Below, piece after piece: positions 45,035 through 55,504 of a stretch of DNA of 64,000 nt. The stretch is taken from assembly GCA_009760885.1 (NCBI GenBank), contig CM019721.1, positions 22,251,639-22,315,638 of the forward strand. Direction: 5' to 3'. How positions within the stretch are numbered: the first letter of the stretch is position 1; each line of letters opens with the position of its first letter. This stretch comes from Achatina immaculata. Its lineage: Eukaryota > Mollusca > Gastropoda > Stylommatophora > Achatinidae. The notes under the pieces were generated by a model. That model was not told where the DNA came from. It ran no database searches and was given only the letters and a program-made list of their open reading frames with translations. Position numbers and translations under genes: made by a program.

Positions 45035-47042
45035 ATTGGAAGACCTTGACTTCGCAGATGATGTGGCACTTCTGGCAAACAGCCACACACAAAGGCAAGA
45101 GAAACTTCAGTTATTAAGCAAAAATTCAGCTAAACTGGGACTATATATTAAAAGACAGAAAAAAAACAAACAAAGATAAGGAAAAGTAATAGTGCAAGCA
45201 ATAGCTTCGTGGTAATATCTAGAGAGTTCCATTTAAAGAAGTAGAGTATTTCACATATTTAGGCAGCATAGTGGATCTTCTTCTTCTTTCGCTTCTTCCA
45301 CCAAGACCGCCCCATGATCCTACTGAATTTACTCCTGTGGTTCTCTATAAGTCCCATTGTCCTCCTGTGGTCCCCGAGAAGACCACAAGAGATCCCCGAG
45401 AGGACCACAAGAGATCCCCGAGAGGACCACAAGAGATTCAGAGTATCGCGGGGCTTGGGCTTGTATTCTTGGTGGGTCGCAGAAGCGGGATTGAGTGACA
45501 CTGTGGTTTTAGTTGCACCAGTTTAAACTAGAGTTGGACTTTCTCACCGGAAAACCTCGACGTGTTTTGGGATATCCGTGTATCCCTGCCGGGTGAGAGG
45601 TGGTTACGCATCCAGTCCAGCGTTGGACTTTCTCACCGGAAAACCTCAGCGTGATTAGGATATGCATACATCCCCGTCGGGTGAGAGGTGGTTGCCTATC
45701 TAGACTGCACTGGTCCAATGTCTCCGATTTCAGCATTTTATGATCGTGGCCGCTACTCTTCCTAGTTGTGACCAGGACAGAGCTTTTGTCCAGGAGGACG
45801 AATCCTCGCCACTAATAAGTTTCATCCCTGGTTTGAGCCGGTTTAGCCGTATTATCCTAGTATGGGCGTGTTTAGGACGTGACCGACCTCTAGGGCGGAG
45901 GTACCGTTACGTGAGTAGTCATCAAGTTTCACCCCTGGGTTAAGCCGGTTTAGGCATATTTCACCAGTATGGGTGTATATCGGACGTGACCGAACTCTAG
46001 AGCAGAGGTGCCGTGGTATGAGTAGCTCTCGCCGCGAGACTACTAGACATACCGATTAAACTTCACTTTATCCTTTACATCACCTTTTCACAGCGGCGCC
46101 GCCCGGCAACCCTAATCGATTTCGCATTTTTTTCATTGGCCGGGAGGAGTTTCACTGCACACGCGGCAGCCGAAGAATCTTGCCAGCAGTGTCTTAGTTT
46201 AACCCTGGGTTAAGCCGATTTGGGCAGTCCGCCCCAGTATAGGTGTATATAGGACGTGGCCGGCCTCTATGTGCCGTGATTTGAGTAGTCCTGACCTCGA
46301 TACTACTGGTTACTTCACTGAATCCTTTCCTTCACCTTTTCCACACCGGCGCTGCGTGGCAACCCTAATCGCATTTTTCTTCATTGGCCGGGAGGAGTTT
46401 CACCCCACGCACGGCAGCTGAAGAATCTCGCCAGCAGCGGAGCAAAGTGGATAAATACGGAGGAACAGAAAAGGATGTTAAAGCTTAAATAACCAAGGTC
46501 AGGGCAGCATGTAATCAACTTAGCAAAATATGATCATCTAAGAACATGAAAACAAGAACCAAACTTAAGCTTTTCAATACAAACGTAAAGACTCTCCTTC
46601 TGTATAGTTCGGAGACATGGGTTATGACCAAGACAGTACAACAGAGGATACTAACATTCATGAACTACTGCTTGAGGAGGGTTTGAAACATTAAATGGCA
46701 AGACAAAATTAGGAGCGAGAAGGTCTGGGAAAGGACAAGACAAGAACCTATGAACCTACAAATCATGTCTAGAAAGTGGAGGTGAATTGGCCACACCGAG
46801 GAAACCCAAAACCAGCATAGCAAGGCAGTCGCTGACACGGAATTCTCAAGGAAATATAAAACGAAGAAGGCCTAGACTTATTTGGAAAAGAGAAATTATG
46901 ACAGTGCTCAGAGACAAAGGATACACATGGAAGGAAGCGGAGAATAACTGCAAGAACAGGGATGACTGAATAACCTTTATTCATGGGCTATGCTGTCAAG
47001 GGAGTCAAAGGCGACGACGACGACAGTGATGATGATGATGAT
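45035..47042 (+). mobile_element. LINE5 copy interrupted by GC-rich element, 8-bp TSD
   Basis: The copy is bounded by TTACAGTA at 45027-45034 and 47043-47050 inside a 43-bp minisatellite. It encodes the RT from the active site on: LEDLDFADDVALLANSHTQR (45036), FHIFRQHS/YLGSI equivalent near 45260, then after the insert VDKYGGTEKDVKA, KTRTKLKLFNTNVKTLLLY and CLRRV, and a decayed C-terminus. The 3' end reads 'gggagtcaaaggcgacgacg', then (GAT)n. Several stops make it inactive. A 1170-bp element at 45277-46446 interrupts it. Confidence 0.92.
45277..46446 (-). mobile_element. GC-rich modular retroposon of unknown family, 6-bp TSD
   Basis: The insert is flanked by GTGGAT at 45271-45276 and 46447-46452. 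Removing it with one TSD joins LINE5 codons SI and VDKYGG in frame, so the boundaries are exact. Read on the minus strand it starts at TTTGCTCCGCTGCTGGCGAG and ends in a (GAA/AAG)n tail at 45277-45285, as expected of a retroposed element. It is much more GC-rich than the surroundings and built of duplicated modules. A ~235-bp 5' module is present twice (each beginning TGCTGGC and holding CTCCTCCCGGCCAATGAA). A block with 'cggcttaacccagg' occurs three times, one with 'ggttttccggtgagaaagtc' twice, and 'gatctcttgtggtcctctcg' about three times. I recognise no protein, RT or tRNA-like head. A SINE-like or LINE-derived non-autonomous element is the best reading. Confidence 0.82.
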
Positions 47043-47745
47043 TTACAGTACTTCTCTTAGATTAAGTTGTATGCTGTCTGCCTACTCTACTTCTGACTCT
47101 TAGATTAAGTTGTATGCTATCTGCCTACTCTACTTCTGACTCTTAGATTAAGTTGTATGCTATCTGCCTACTCTACTTCTCTTAGATTAAGTTGTATGCT
47201 ATCTGCCTACTCTACTTCTCTTAGATTAAGTTGTATGCTATCTGCCTACTCTACTTCTGACTCTTAGATTAAGTTGTATGCTATCTGCCTACTTTACTTC
47301 TGACTCTTAGATTAAGTTGTATGCTATCTGCCTACTCTACTTCTGACTCTTAGATTAAGTTGTATGCTATCTGCCTATTCTACTCTTAGATTAAGATTTA
47401 TGCTATCTGCCTACTCTGCTTCTGACTCTTAGATTAAGATTTATGCTATCTGCCTACTCTACTTCTGACTCTTAGATTAAGATTTATGCTATCTGCCTAC
47501 TCTACTTCTGACTCTTAGATTAAGTTGTATGCTATCTGCCTAATCTACTTCTGACTCTTAGATTAAAATTTATGCTACCTGCCTACTATACTTTTGACTC
47601 TTAGGTTAAGTTTCATACTACCTACTTACAGTACTTCTTTTAGATTAAAATGTATGCTACCTGCCTACTGTACTTCTGTCTCTTAGATTAAGTTTCACAC
47701 TACCTACTTACAGTACTGCTCTTAGATTAAGATTTATGCTATCCG
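47043..47745. repeat. 43-bp minisatellite, right half
   Basis: About 16 copies around 'cttagattaagttgtatgct' and 'atctgcctactctact', continuing the array of 43760-45034 as a third subfamily. Confidence 0.94.
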
Positions 47746-47986
47746 CGTTTACATGCTCCGTCCTTGTTTCAGTCTTTCTCTCTATATCTTAATCTTTCTC
47801 TTTCACTCTCAACTCTAGACTATTTTTCCTTCACACTTCAGTTTCAGACTCTCTCTTCTAATCCTTGCCTCTGACTCCCAGTTTCAGACTTTCTCTTTTT
47901 CTCTGTTCTGATCCTGATCTCTGACTCTCAGTTTCAGTCTCTCTCTTTCTTTCTTCTAATCCTTGCCTCTGTCTCTCATTTTCAGA

Positions 47987-48045
<59 letters not shown>

Positions 48046-48180
48046 CCTCCCTCATTCTCACTCTCAAAACATTCGTTTGATCTTTCTTCCTGTTCTGATT
48101 ACTCACTCTTGTTTTTTTTTCTCTAAGTGCTTCTCTCACTCCATCGTTATAATTTATTTCATTAAATATAAGTCAATTTT
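47746..48180. repeat. CT-rich region with (CT)n microsatellite
   Basis: Diverged ~62-bp phrases around 'ctctgactctcagtttcaga' at 47840-47990, then pure CT repeats at 47991-48042. Confidence 0.85.
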
Positions 48181-48785
48181 TTCTTCCGCTTTCTGTTTTT
48201 ATCTTTCACTTTCTGTTTTTATCTTTCACTTTCTGTTTTTATCTTCCACTTTCTGTTTTAATCTTTCACTTTCTGTTTTTATCTTTCACTTTCTGTTTTA
48301 ATCTTTCACTTTTGTGCTTTAATCTTTCGCTTTCTGTTTTAATCTTTCACTTTCAGTTTTTATCTTTCACTTTCAGATTTAATCTTACACTTTCTGTTTT
48401 AATCTTTCATTTTCTGTTTTAATCTTTCACTTTCTGTTTTTATCTTTCATTTTCTGTTTTAATCGTTCACTTTCAGTTTTAATCTTTCGCTTTCTGTTTT
48501 TATCTTTCATTTTCTATTTTAATCTTTCACTTTCTGCTTTAATCTTTCGCTTTCTGTTTTAATCTTTCACTTTCTGTTTTTATCTTTCACTTTCTGTTTT
48601 AATCGTTCACTTTCTGCTTTAGTCTTTCACTTTCTGTTTTTATCTTTCACTTTCTGTTTTAAACTTTCACTTTCTGCTTTAATCTTTCACTTTTTGCTTT
48701 AATCTTTCACTTTCTGCTTTAATCTTTCGCTTTCTGTTCTTATCTTTCACATTCTGTTTTAATGTTTCACTTTCTGCTTTACTCT
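48181..48785. repeat. 20-bp minisatellite
   Basis: About 30 copies of cactttctgttttaatcttt, with 'tttttat', 'gctttaa' and 'cgctttc' variants. Confidence 0.95.
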
Positions 48786-48864
48786 TTCTTTTTTTACACC
48801 TTGTTTACACAATGCTTTCTTTCTCTCTGTTTCAGAAATTTGTCAAACCTTGTTTCAGTTTCTC

Positions 48865-49210
48865 TCTCTATCTATCTGTCTGTCTGTCTCTATCATTGTT
48901 GTAATTCACCTTTCTTCTTCTCTGCTGAAATCGTTCAATTCCACTCTTCCTTAATTATATATTTTCTGTGTTTGCTATATGTACTTTATTGCTATATGTC
49001 TGTCTGTCTCTGCCTGGGTGCCTGTCTGTCTGCCTGTCTGTGTCTTCTGTGCCTGCCCGTTTGCTTTCCTGCCTGCCTATTTGTTTGTCTGTCCGCTGTC
49101 TGTCTGTCTGTGTCTGCCTGCCTCTCTGTCTGTCTTTGTCTGCCTGCCTGTCTATTTATCTGTCTGCTATATGTCCGTGCCTGCTTTCTTGTCTGTCTGT
49201 CTAACTGTCG
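48865..49210. repeat. Imperfect TGTC/TGCC microsatellite
   Basis: Degenerate 'ctgtctgtctgcctgcctgt' repeats. Long Cys/Leu/Val-rich open frames here are artefacts. Confidence 0.85.
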
Positions 49211-49485
49211 ATCTGTTTTTCTTTCATTTTCTTTTTTCTGTTTATCTACAATGTGTCTGTCAGTCATTTGTGTATTCGTATACTTGTTTCACATTTCATA
49301 TGCTTTTGGGTGAGAAACTGTCACATATATCATCTTACATTACATGTATCATATTACATTACATTATCATCTTACATGTTCCATGCGCGCGTGTGTTTAT
49401 GTGGCTGCTAAAGATTATTGCTGTGAAAGTGTGGAGAAAACAGATGAGCATTTAATGTGCTGACTGCGAGCTCATCTTTATCCAG
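49211..49485. other. Short unique stretch before candidate exon
   Basis: Ends in 'ctcatctttatccag', a plausible pyrimidine tract with an AG splice acceptor at 49484-49485. Confidence 0.35.
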
Positions 49486-49641
49486 GGTGCCCCCTGCTGC
49501 TACCTGGGCGGGCCACAGGTGTGGCAGATGCTGAAAGTCGATGACCTCCTGCTCCTCCTGCTGCTCCTCCTGCTGCTCCTGCTACTGGTGGCAATTTTCA
49601 AACGTTTCGGACGCAAAGAGACAAATGTCGATAAATCTTGA
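49486..49641 (+). CDS. Candidate terminal exon encoding a membrane anchor
   Basis: Starting just after a possible acceptor AG, a 51-codon frame runs to TGA at 49639-49641. It begins GAPCCYLGGPQVWQMLKVDD and continues with 15 uninterrupted leucines, then LVAIF-type residues. It ends in KRFGRKETNVDKS. A long hydrophobic run followed by a basic patch and a short polar tail is the layout of a C-terminal transmembrane anchor with a cytosolic tail. The segment is an island of GC-rich sequence between AT-rich flanks. There is no in-frame ATG, so it could only be a downstream exon. Against it, CTGCTCCTC repeats alone can produce poly-Leu, no upstream exon is recognised, and no family is identified. 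Confidence 0.35.
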   Translation, partial: GAPCCYLGGPQVWQMLKVDDLLLLLLLLLLLLLLVAIFKRFGRKETNVDKS

Positions 49642-50077
49642 ACAGCTGTCCATTCGTGGAATCAAATGAACACAAAAACTGATTTTGAGAATAAAAGTAG
49701 AAAAGAATATAAAGGTCAACAGTATACCATACTAGACTGTACCTAGAAGAGATCAGGACATATTTATTAGTTGTAGCAAGAGCTGCACCATGTACTTAAA
49801 ACTCTACTAACATCAGTTTTAGCGGAGACACTCTCACAGATATACTACAGTTTTCATTACAGAAATGATATACAATACAAAACTACAGATAACAATAAAT
49901 TGAGAAAGAAAAGTGACAGAGAAGGCATTAACAAAACACAGTGACAGATGGAAGAAAATAACAAAGGAAAATGAGACAGAAGAAAGTAACAAACAAAACA
50001 AAGCAAGAAATAGAAGGAAATGACATTTAAAAAACACATATATAACCATGTGTATAGTTTTTCTGAAGATGTTCAAG
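49642..50077. other. AT-rich stretch
   Basis: Could be the 3' UTR of the candidate exon. I recognise no gene or repeat family. Confidence 0.35.
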
Positions 50078-52115
50078 AATCATGGCTGGACAAGAGACAG
50101 TATGTCAAAGTATGCTGGACAAGAGACAGGGTGTTAAAGCATGGTTAAACAAGAGACAAGATGTCAAAGCATGGTTGGACAAGAGACAGGCTGTCAAATC
50201 ATGGTGGGACAAGAGTGAGGCTGTCAAAGCATGTCTGGACAAGAGACAGGGTGTCAAATAATGGATGGACAGAAACAGGCTATCAGAGTATGGCTAGACA
50301 AGAGGCAGGTTTTCAAAGCATGGGTGGATCAGAGACAGGTTGTCAAAGCATGGCTGGGCCAGAGACAGGGTGTCAAAGCATGACTGGACAAGAGACAGGG
50401 TGTTAAAGCATGGTTAAACAAGAGAAAGGCTGTCAAAGCATAGTTCAACATGAGACAAGCTGTCAAAGCATGGGTGGACAAGAGACAGTTGTCAAACCAT
50501 GGGTGGACACGAGACAGTCTGTCAAAACATAGCTTGGCAAGAGACGTCTGTCAAAGCATAGCTGGGCAAGAGACGTCTGTCAAAGCATAACTAGGCAAGA
50601 GACGGTCTTTCAGAGCATAGCTGGGCAAGAGACGTTTGTCAAAGCATAGCTGGGCAAGAGACGTCTGTCAAAGCATAGCTGGGCAAGAGACCTGTCATAG
50701 CATAGCTGGCCAAGAGACGTTCTGTCAGAGCATAGCTGGGCAAGAGACAGTCTGTCAAAGCATAGCTGGGCAAGAGACGTCTGTCAAAGCATAGCTGGGC
50801 AAGAGACGTCTGTCAAAGCATAGCTGGGCAAGAGACGTCTGTCATAGCATAGCTGGCCAAGAGACGGTCTGTCAGAGCATAGCTGGGCAAGAGACAGTCT
50901 GTCAGAGCATAGCTGGCCAAGAGACGGTCTGTCAAAGCATAGCTGGGCAAGAGACAGTCTGTCAAAGCATAGCTGGGCAAGAGGCAGTCTGTCAAATCAT
51001 AGCTGGGCAAGAGACAGTCTGTCAAAGCATAGCTGGCCAAGAGACAGTCTGTCAAAGCATAGCTGGCCAAGAGACAGTCTGTCAAAGCATAGCTGGGCAA
51101 GAGACAGTCTGTCAAAGCATAGCTTGGCAAGAGACAGTCTGTCAAAGCATAGCTGGGCAAGAGACAGTCTGTCAGAGCATAGCTGGCCAAGAGACGGTCT
51201 GTCAAAGCATAGCTGGGCAAGAGACAGTCTGTCAAAGCATAGCTGGGCAAGAGGCAGTCTGTCAAATCATAGCTGGGCAAGAGACAGTCTGTCAAAGCAT
51301 AGCTGGCCAAGAGACAGTCTGTCAAAGCATAGCTGGCCAAGAGACAGTCTGTCAAAGCATAGCTGGGCAAGAGACAGTCTGTCAAAGCATAGCTTGGCAA
51401 GAGACAGTCTGTCAAAGCATAGCTGGGCAAGAGACGGTCTGTCAGAGCATAGCTGGGCAAGAGACAGTCTGTCAAAGCATAGCTTGGCAAGAGACAGTCT
51501 GTCAAAGCATAGCTGGCCAAGAGACGGTCTGTCAGAGCATAGCTGGGCAAGAGACAGTCTGTCAAAGCATAGCTGGCCAAGAGACGGTCTGTCAGAGCAT
51601 AGCTGGGCAAGAGACGGTCTGTCGAAGCATAGCTGGGAAAGAGAAAGTCTCAAAGCATTGTCGGACAAGAGACAAGCTGTCAAAGCATGGGTGGACAAGT
51701 GACTGGCTTTGAAGACATAGTTGGCCAAGAGACAGACATTCAAAGTATGATTGGACACGAAACAGTCTGTTAAAGCAAGGCTTGATAAGAGTTAGGTTGT
51801 CAAAGCATGGTTGGACAAGAGACAGGCTGTCAAATCATGGTGGGACAAGAGACAGGCTGTCAAAGCATGTCTGGACAAGAGACAGGGTGTCAAATAATGG
51901 ATGGACAGAGACATGCTATCAGAGTATGGCTAGACAAGAGGCAGGTTTTCAAAGCATGGGTGGATCAGAGACAGGTTGTCAGAGCATGGCTGGGCAAGAG
52001 ACAGGTTGTCAAAGCATGGCTGGGCAAGAGACAAGCTGTCAAAGCATGGGTGGACAAGAGACAGGCTGTCAAAGCCTAACTGGACAAGAGACAAGCTGTC
52101 AAGGCATGATAGAAA
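50078..52115. repeat. 30-bp minisatellite, 2 kb, with higher-order structure
   Basis: About 68 copies around 'caagagacagtctgtcaaag' and 'catagctggg'. A 270-bp (nine-unit) higher-order repeat is visible at about 50981-51250 and 51251-51520. The outer segments at 50165-50370 and 51801-52010 are near-identical ~205-bp blocks of variant units. Open frames of 265 codons (-) and 192 codons (+) reflect a stop-free 30-bp unit only. Confidence 0.97.
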
Positions 52116-52312
52116 CGCCAGGAAGACTGCCAGATCACAGCCTAAGCACTTGAAGGCCCTGAAAGATGATATAGACGAGAAGACAGGGCTTTTCAAATCA
52201 TGCACAGAGTGGATTAAGACTCCGAAGGCAGATGAGAAGCGGGCTAAGACTGTGAAATTGGACAAATTCTGCCAAACAGAATTGTTCTCTGTAAGGTCCC
52301 TGACGATATTCA

Positions 52313-53065
52313 TTGGAGCATGAACGGTACCACACAAGAGGCATCGCAGCTTTTCAGAGCACAGACCAGACATGGTATAAATCTGATGAGAGCAAAGGAA
52401 GAGCCCTTCTTGCACGCTACATAGAGCAGACAGACCAGAACGACGAAGCAGCAAGACTGGCAGTTAAAATGATAATCTCAGAACTGGCACTGGAAGAGGG
52501 ACATACTATCATAACTGTAGAAATTCGTGCTAAGCTCAAAAGAGCGTGCAACACCGTCCCAGGCCACGATGGCATCCTGATATGAGGACTAGGACATGTC
52601 GGATTACGACAGGAGGGACCTGACCAAAGAGTTCAGCGCCAGCATTCAGAGTGGCCAGATCAAAGAGGAATGGCTACATAGCTACCCGCTACCACTACCG
52701 TAGCCAAAAAAAGGCCATTTCCAGATCAGCGTCTACAGAATCATCACGATACAGAACACTGTTGGCAAGCTACTGGACAAAATTGTAGCACGTAAACTTG
52801 CCAGATACTTGGAAGCGCGTTGCATGTTGCCGCCCACACTTGGAGGGTATAGAAGTAACAAAGAGACATTGCTCACTGCTGCAGTCTTTACTCAATACGT
52901 CTTCGAAGGATTTCAGGGACGAACATGTGCAGCCTCAGCAGACTTAGGAGATGCGTACACCATAGTATTGTTCAACTACCTAATGCTCATGCTTCTTAGA
53001 CTAGAAGTACAGCCTCTCCTCATCAGACGGGTAGCTGCAGCCCTGTTCCAGAAAAAGGAACATTT
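52313..53065 (+). pseudogene. RNase H-bearing LINE, reverse transcriptase 5' part
   Basis: First of several pieces of one degenerate LINE on the plus strand up to about 56590. The frames read STDQTWYKSDESKGRALLA, ARLAVKMIISELALEEG and NTVPGHDGI, then after a frame break GQIKEEWLHSYPLPLP, KLLDKIVARKLARYLEARCM, GGYRSNKETLLTAAVF, FQGRTCAASADLGDAYTIV and VAAALFQKK. The FQG..CAASADLGDAY stretch matches the palm motif A region (SVDLEDAY-like). The next expected motif is displaced by a minisatellite. Confidence 0.82.
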
Positions 53066-53535
53066 GTTTTCAGAGCTGTTAATAATATGTGCAGGTTTAC
53101 ATATGTGGCAGTTGGTCTTCAGAGCTGATAACAGTATGTGCAGGTTTACAGATGTGGCAGTTGGTCTTCAGAGCTGATAACAGTATATACAGGTTTACAG
53201 ATGTGGCAGTTGGTCTTCAGAGCTGATAACAGTATATACAGGTTTACAGATATGGCAGTTGGTCTTCAGAGTTGATAACAATATGTGCAGGTTTACAGAT
53301 ATGGCAGTTGGTCTTCAGAGTTGATAACAATATGTGTAGGTTTACAGATGTGGCAGTTGGTCTTCAGAGTTGATAACAATATGTGTAGGTTTACAGATGT
53401 GGCAGTTGGTCTTCAGAGTTGATAACAATATGTGCAGGTTTACAGATATGGCAGTTGGTCTTCAGAGTTGATAACAATATGTGCAGGTTTACAGTTGTGG
53501 CAGTTGGTCTTCAGAGCTGATAACAGTATGAACAG
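53066..53535. repeat. 49-bp minisatellite inside the LINE RT
   Basis: About 9.5 copies around 'cagttggtcttcagagctga' and 'caggtttacagatgtggc'. The last unit ('acagtatgaacaggttttcc') grades into RT codons GFPKGSLLSPI, so the unit itself looks derived from LINE sequence just upstream of that motif. Confidence 0.93.
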
Positions 53536-53960
53536 GTTTTCCAAAAGGTTCTCTGTTATCACCAATCTTATTCACCGTATATACGGTGACAATCACTAAA
53601 CAACTTGTTGGGAGGGGAGGGACTGTCATTTGCTGGTGATATTCTAGTGTATTGACAGGGAAAAGACAGACAGGAGACTGCCAACACATTTCAGAGCGAA
53701 CGTTATGGTATTTTCTCATTGTGTGAAGTTTCTAATGCCCTTGTCAGCCCTACAAAAGCATCAGTGACAACCATACTCTGGTATGCCTGTTGTGAGACTG
53801 GGTGGCGAGGATGTGACCAGAACTAACATGATGACATACTTGGCAGTGAAGTTTGATCACAGTCTGTGTTTCAAGGAACATATTGACCACGTGATAACAA
53901 AAGCTCGCAAAGGTCTATCAGCAATGAAGGTCTTGGCAGCTAACACCATTTAGCCAGAGG
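53536..53960 (+). pseudogene. RNase H-bearing LINE, RT palm and thumb
   Basis: Continues the LINE after the array. GFPKGSLLSPILFTVYT is the conserved P(Q/K)GS..SP.LF block, then a degraded FAGDILVY where the ADD active site is expected, a broken stretch, and TNMMTYLAVKFDHSLCFKEH with VITKARKGLSAMKVLAAN. The ADD site is missing and frames shift, so it is dead. Confidence 0.85.
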
Positions 53961-53991
<31 letters not shown>

Positions 53992-54180
53992 GGTGCCGTG
54001 CCGACTGGCGTTGGCTATTATGCTTCTCCAGAGTATACGATCCTTCATGCAGGCCATCAGCTCAGTTGATGATCTCCTCTCATACCATCCCGTCAGACTG
54101 TCCAGTATTATTTCTCTTTGTCTTCCTCTTGATCTTCTTCCTTCTATTTTTCCTGTTGTTATAATATTTTCAGTGTAGAT
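53961..54180 (-). mobile_element. LINE2 3' fragment inside the LINE, 6-bp TSD
   Basis: The fragment is flanked by CAGAGG at 53955-53960 and 54181-54186. It contains (ATC)n and the LINE2 3' end ('aggtgccgtgccgactggcg' through 'cctgttgttataatattttc'). The 5' end carries a few extra bases ('gtagat') not in other LINE2 copies. Confidence 0.88.
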
Positions 54181-54186
54181 CAGAGG

Positions 54187-54260
54187 CTACTTATACTTAT
54201 ATTCCAGGGGCGGCTGACTTTGCACCTATCGAGTACCATCCTCATTGTCAGCCCTTTGTG
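54187..54260 (+). pseudogene. RNase H-bearing LINE, short thumb piece
   Basis: After removal of the LINE2 insert the sequence reads RLLILIFQG, compatible with the LFLLYQG-type segment expected after the AMKVLAAN block. Similarity is lost at about 54260. Confidence 0.45.
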
Positions 54261-54636
54261 ACAGAATTAGCCATAGGTAAAAGGTTAGATATTGGAAAGG
54301 GGGGGGGGCTATAGCTTTAAACGGATTTAAGAAAGAGTAGCTTCCCTTGTTAGAAATCTGTTTTAGGAAACTTCGGCGTCAAAGTTATGCTTATGTAGTG
54401 TCATGACTGACAGCTGTAAAGTCGCACGAAATAGCCCAGAGTGTAAACAGATAGGTAGAGACGCAGAGGAAAAAAACGGTTAGGACCGGAGTAAAGAGAG
54501 GTAGTTGAGATCTAGAACAAAAGTTAAGATTATGTTTCAGTAGTTATAGTTAAAGTTAACGTAGTTCTCGTGTTGGTAGTTTCAGTTGGGCTTTGCGGAT
54601 GTAGAGTGTAAATTGTCGTTTGTCCTTTTTAGGACA

Positions 54637-54726
54637 GCTGGTGGCATGTCATTTGCTGGTGGCATGTCATTTGCTGGTGGCATGTCATTTGCTGGTGGCA
54701 TGTCATTTGCTGGTGGCATGTCATTT
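54637..54726. repeat. 18-bp minisatellite
   Basis: Five perfect copies of ggtggcatgtcatttgct. Confidence 0.96.
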
Positions 54727-55405
54727 TGTTCTCCTCTTAGGACATTTTATATAGACAGCTGTGTGTTACCCAGTTTGTTGGTTTAATTGTGGACAACGCT
54801 AGTAGTCAATTTTTCCATTTATGGATATTCAGTGATGAGTTATGAATGTCAGTTGTGCTGATATTTTTCTATACGTCTGTACGCGTGAGCGCAAAGTAGT
54901 TATTGTTTTGGTCATTCTATGTTTTAGGCTCTCCCCGTATGGCAAACAAGTTCTTGCTAGTTTCCTGTAACTGTCAACTCTGACATGAGGCAATATTTTT
55001 CCCATCTTCATAAAATCATCTCTCATTTTGCCATTAATAAACTTATGTTCTACGTGTTAAACCTACGTTATTCTTCGTTACTCCTCTCTCTCTCTGTTGA
55101 TATGTTGTCACTTTGGAATACTGCCAAGCCTAGTTTACTCATACTGTTGTTGTCTTAGTGGAAAAGTCGTGTACCTGGGTAATTGTTTTATTTCTTAGTT
55201 TTTAATAGAGAAAAAGAACTGGGAAGATCCTGGATCATATCCATTAAAGTCGAACTACAGAGACATTCTTTTTAAACAAAACAGTTATTCCTTTAGGAAG
55301 ATTGTAGTTTCAACAGCAGCACAGATAGCTAGTGCTCATCTCAGGCACGCATTCACATCACATAGACAGACATGTGTTCGGCTGGTGTGCGTTCTCTTGT
55401 TGCAC

Positions 55406-55442
55406 ATCATCATCATCATCATCATCATCACCATCATCATCG
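55406..55442. repeat. (ATC)n microsatellite
   Basis: About twelve ATC units with one CAC interruption. LINE2 tails in this window are also (ATC)n, but no LINE2 body is attached here. Confidence 0.92.
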
Positions 55443-55504
55443 TTCCATCATTACGCAGTACAGGTATCCTTCCATAATAAGTAACTTTCTCTTATGCGGG
55501 CATC

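Larger units (their letters stand above)
54261..55500. other. Unidentified ~1.2-kb interruption of the LINE
   Basis: LINE coding stops near 54260 and resumes near 55508. The segment holds a G run at 54299-54308, an 18-bp array (54637-54726), an AATAAA at 55033, a (CTCT)n patch near 55085 and an (ATC)n array at 55406-55442. The left edge 'tgtgacag' could be an LTR start, but no matching end, TSD or primer-binding site was found. Confidence 0.45.

Noticed and set aside
45259..45526. Overlapping 70-80 codon ORFs in the GC-rich element
   Set aside because: Frames are open on both strands across short duplicated modules; no conserved protein is seen.
50813..51702. 265-codon (-) and 192-codon (+) ORFs
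   Set aside because: Both are translations of the stop-free 30-bp minisatellite.
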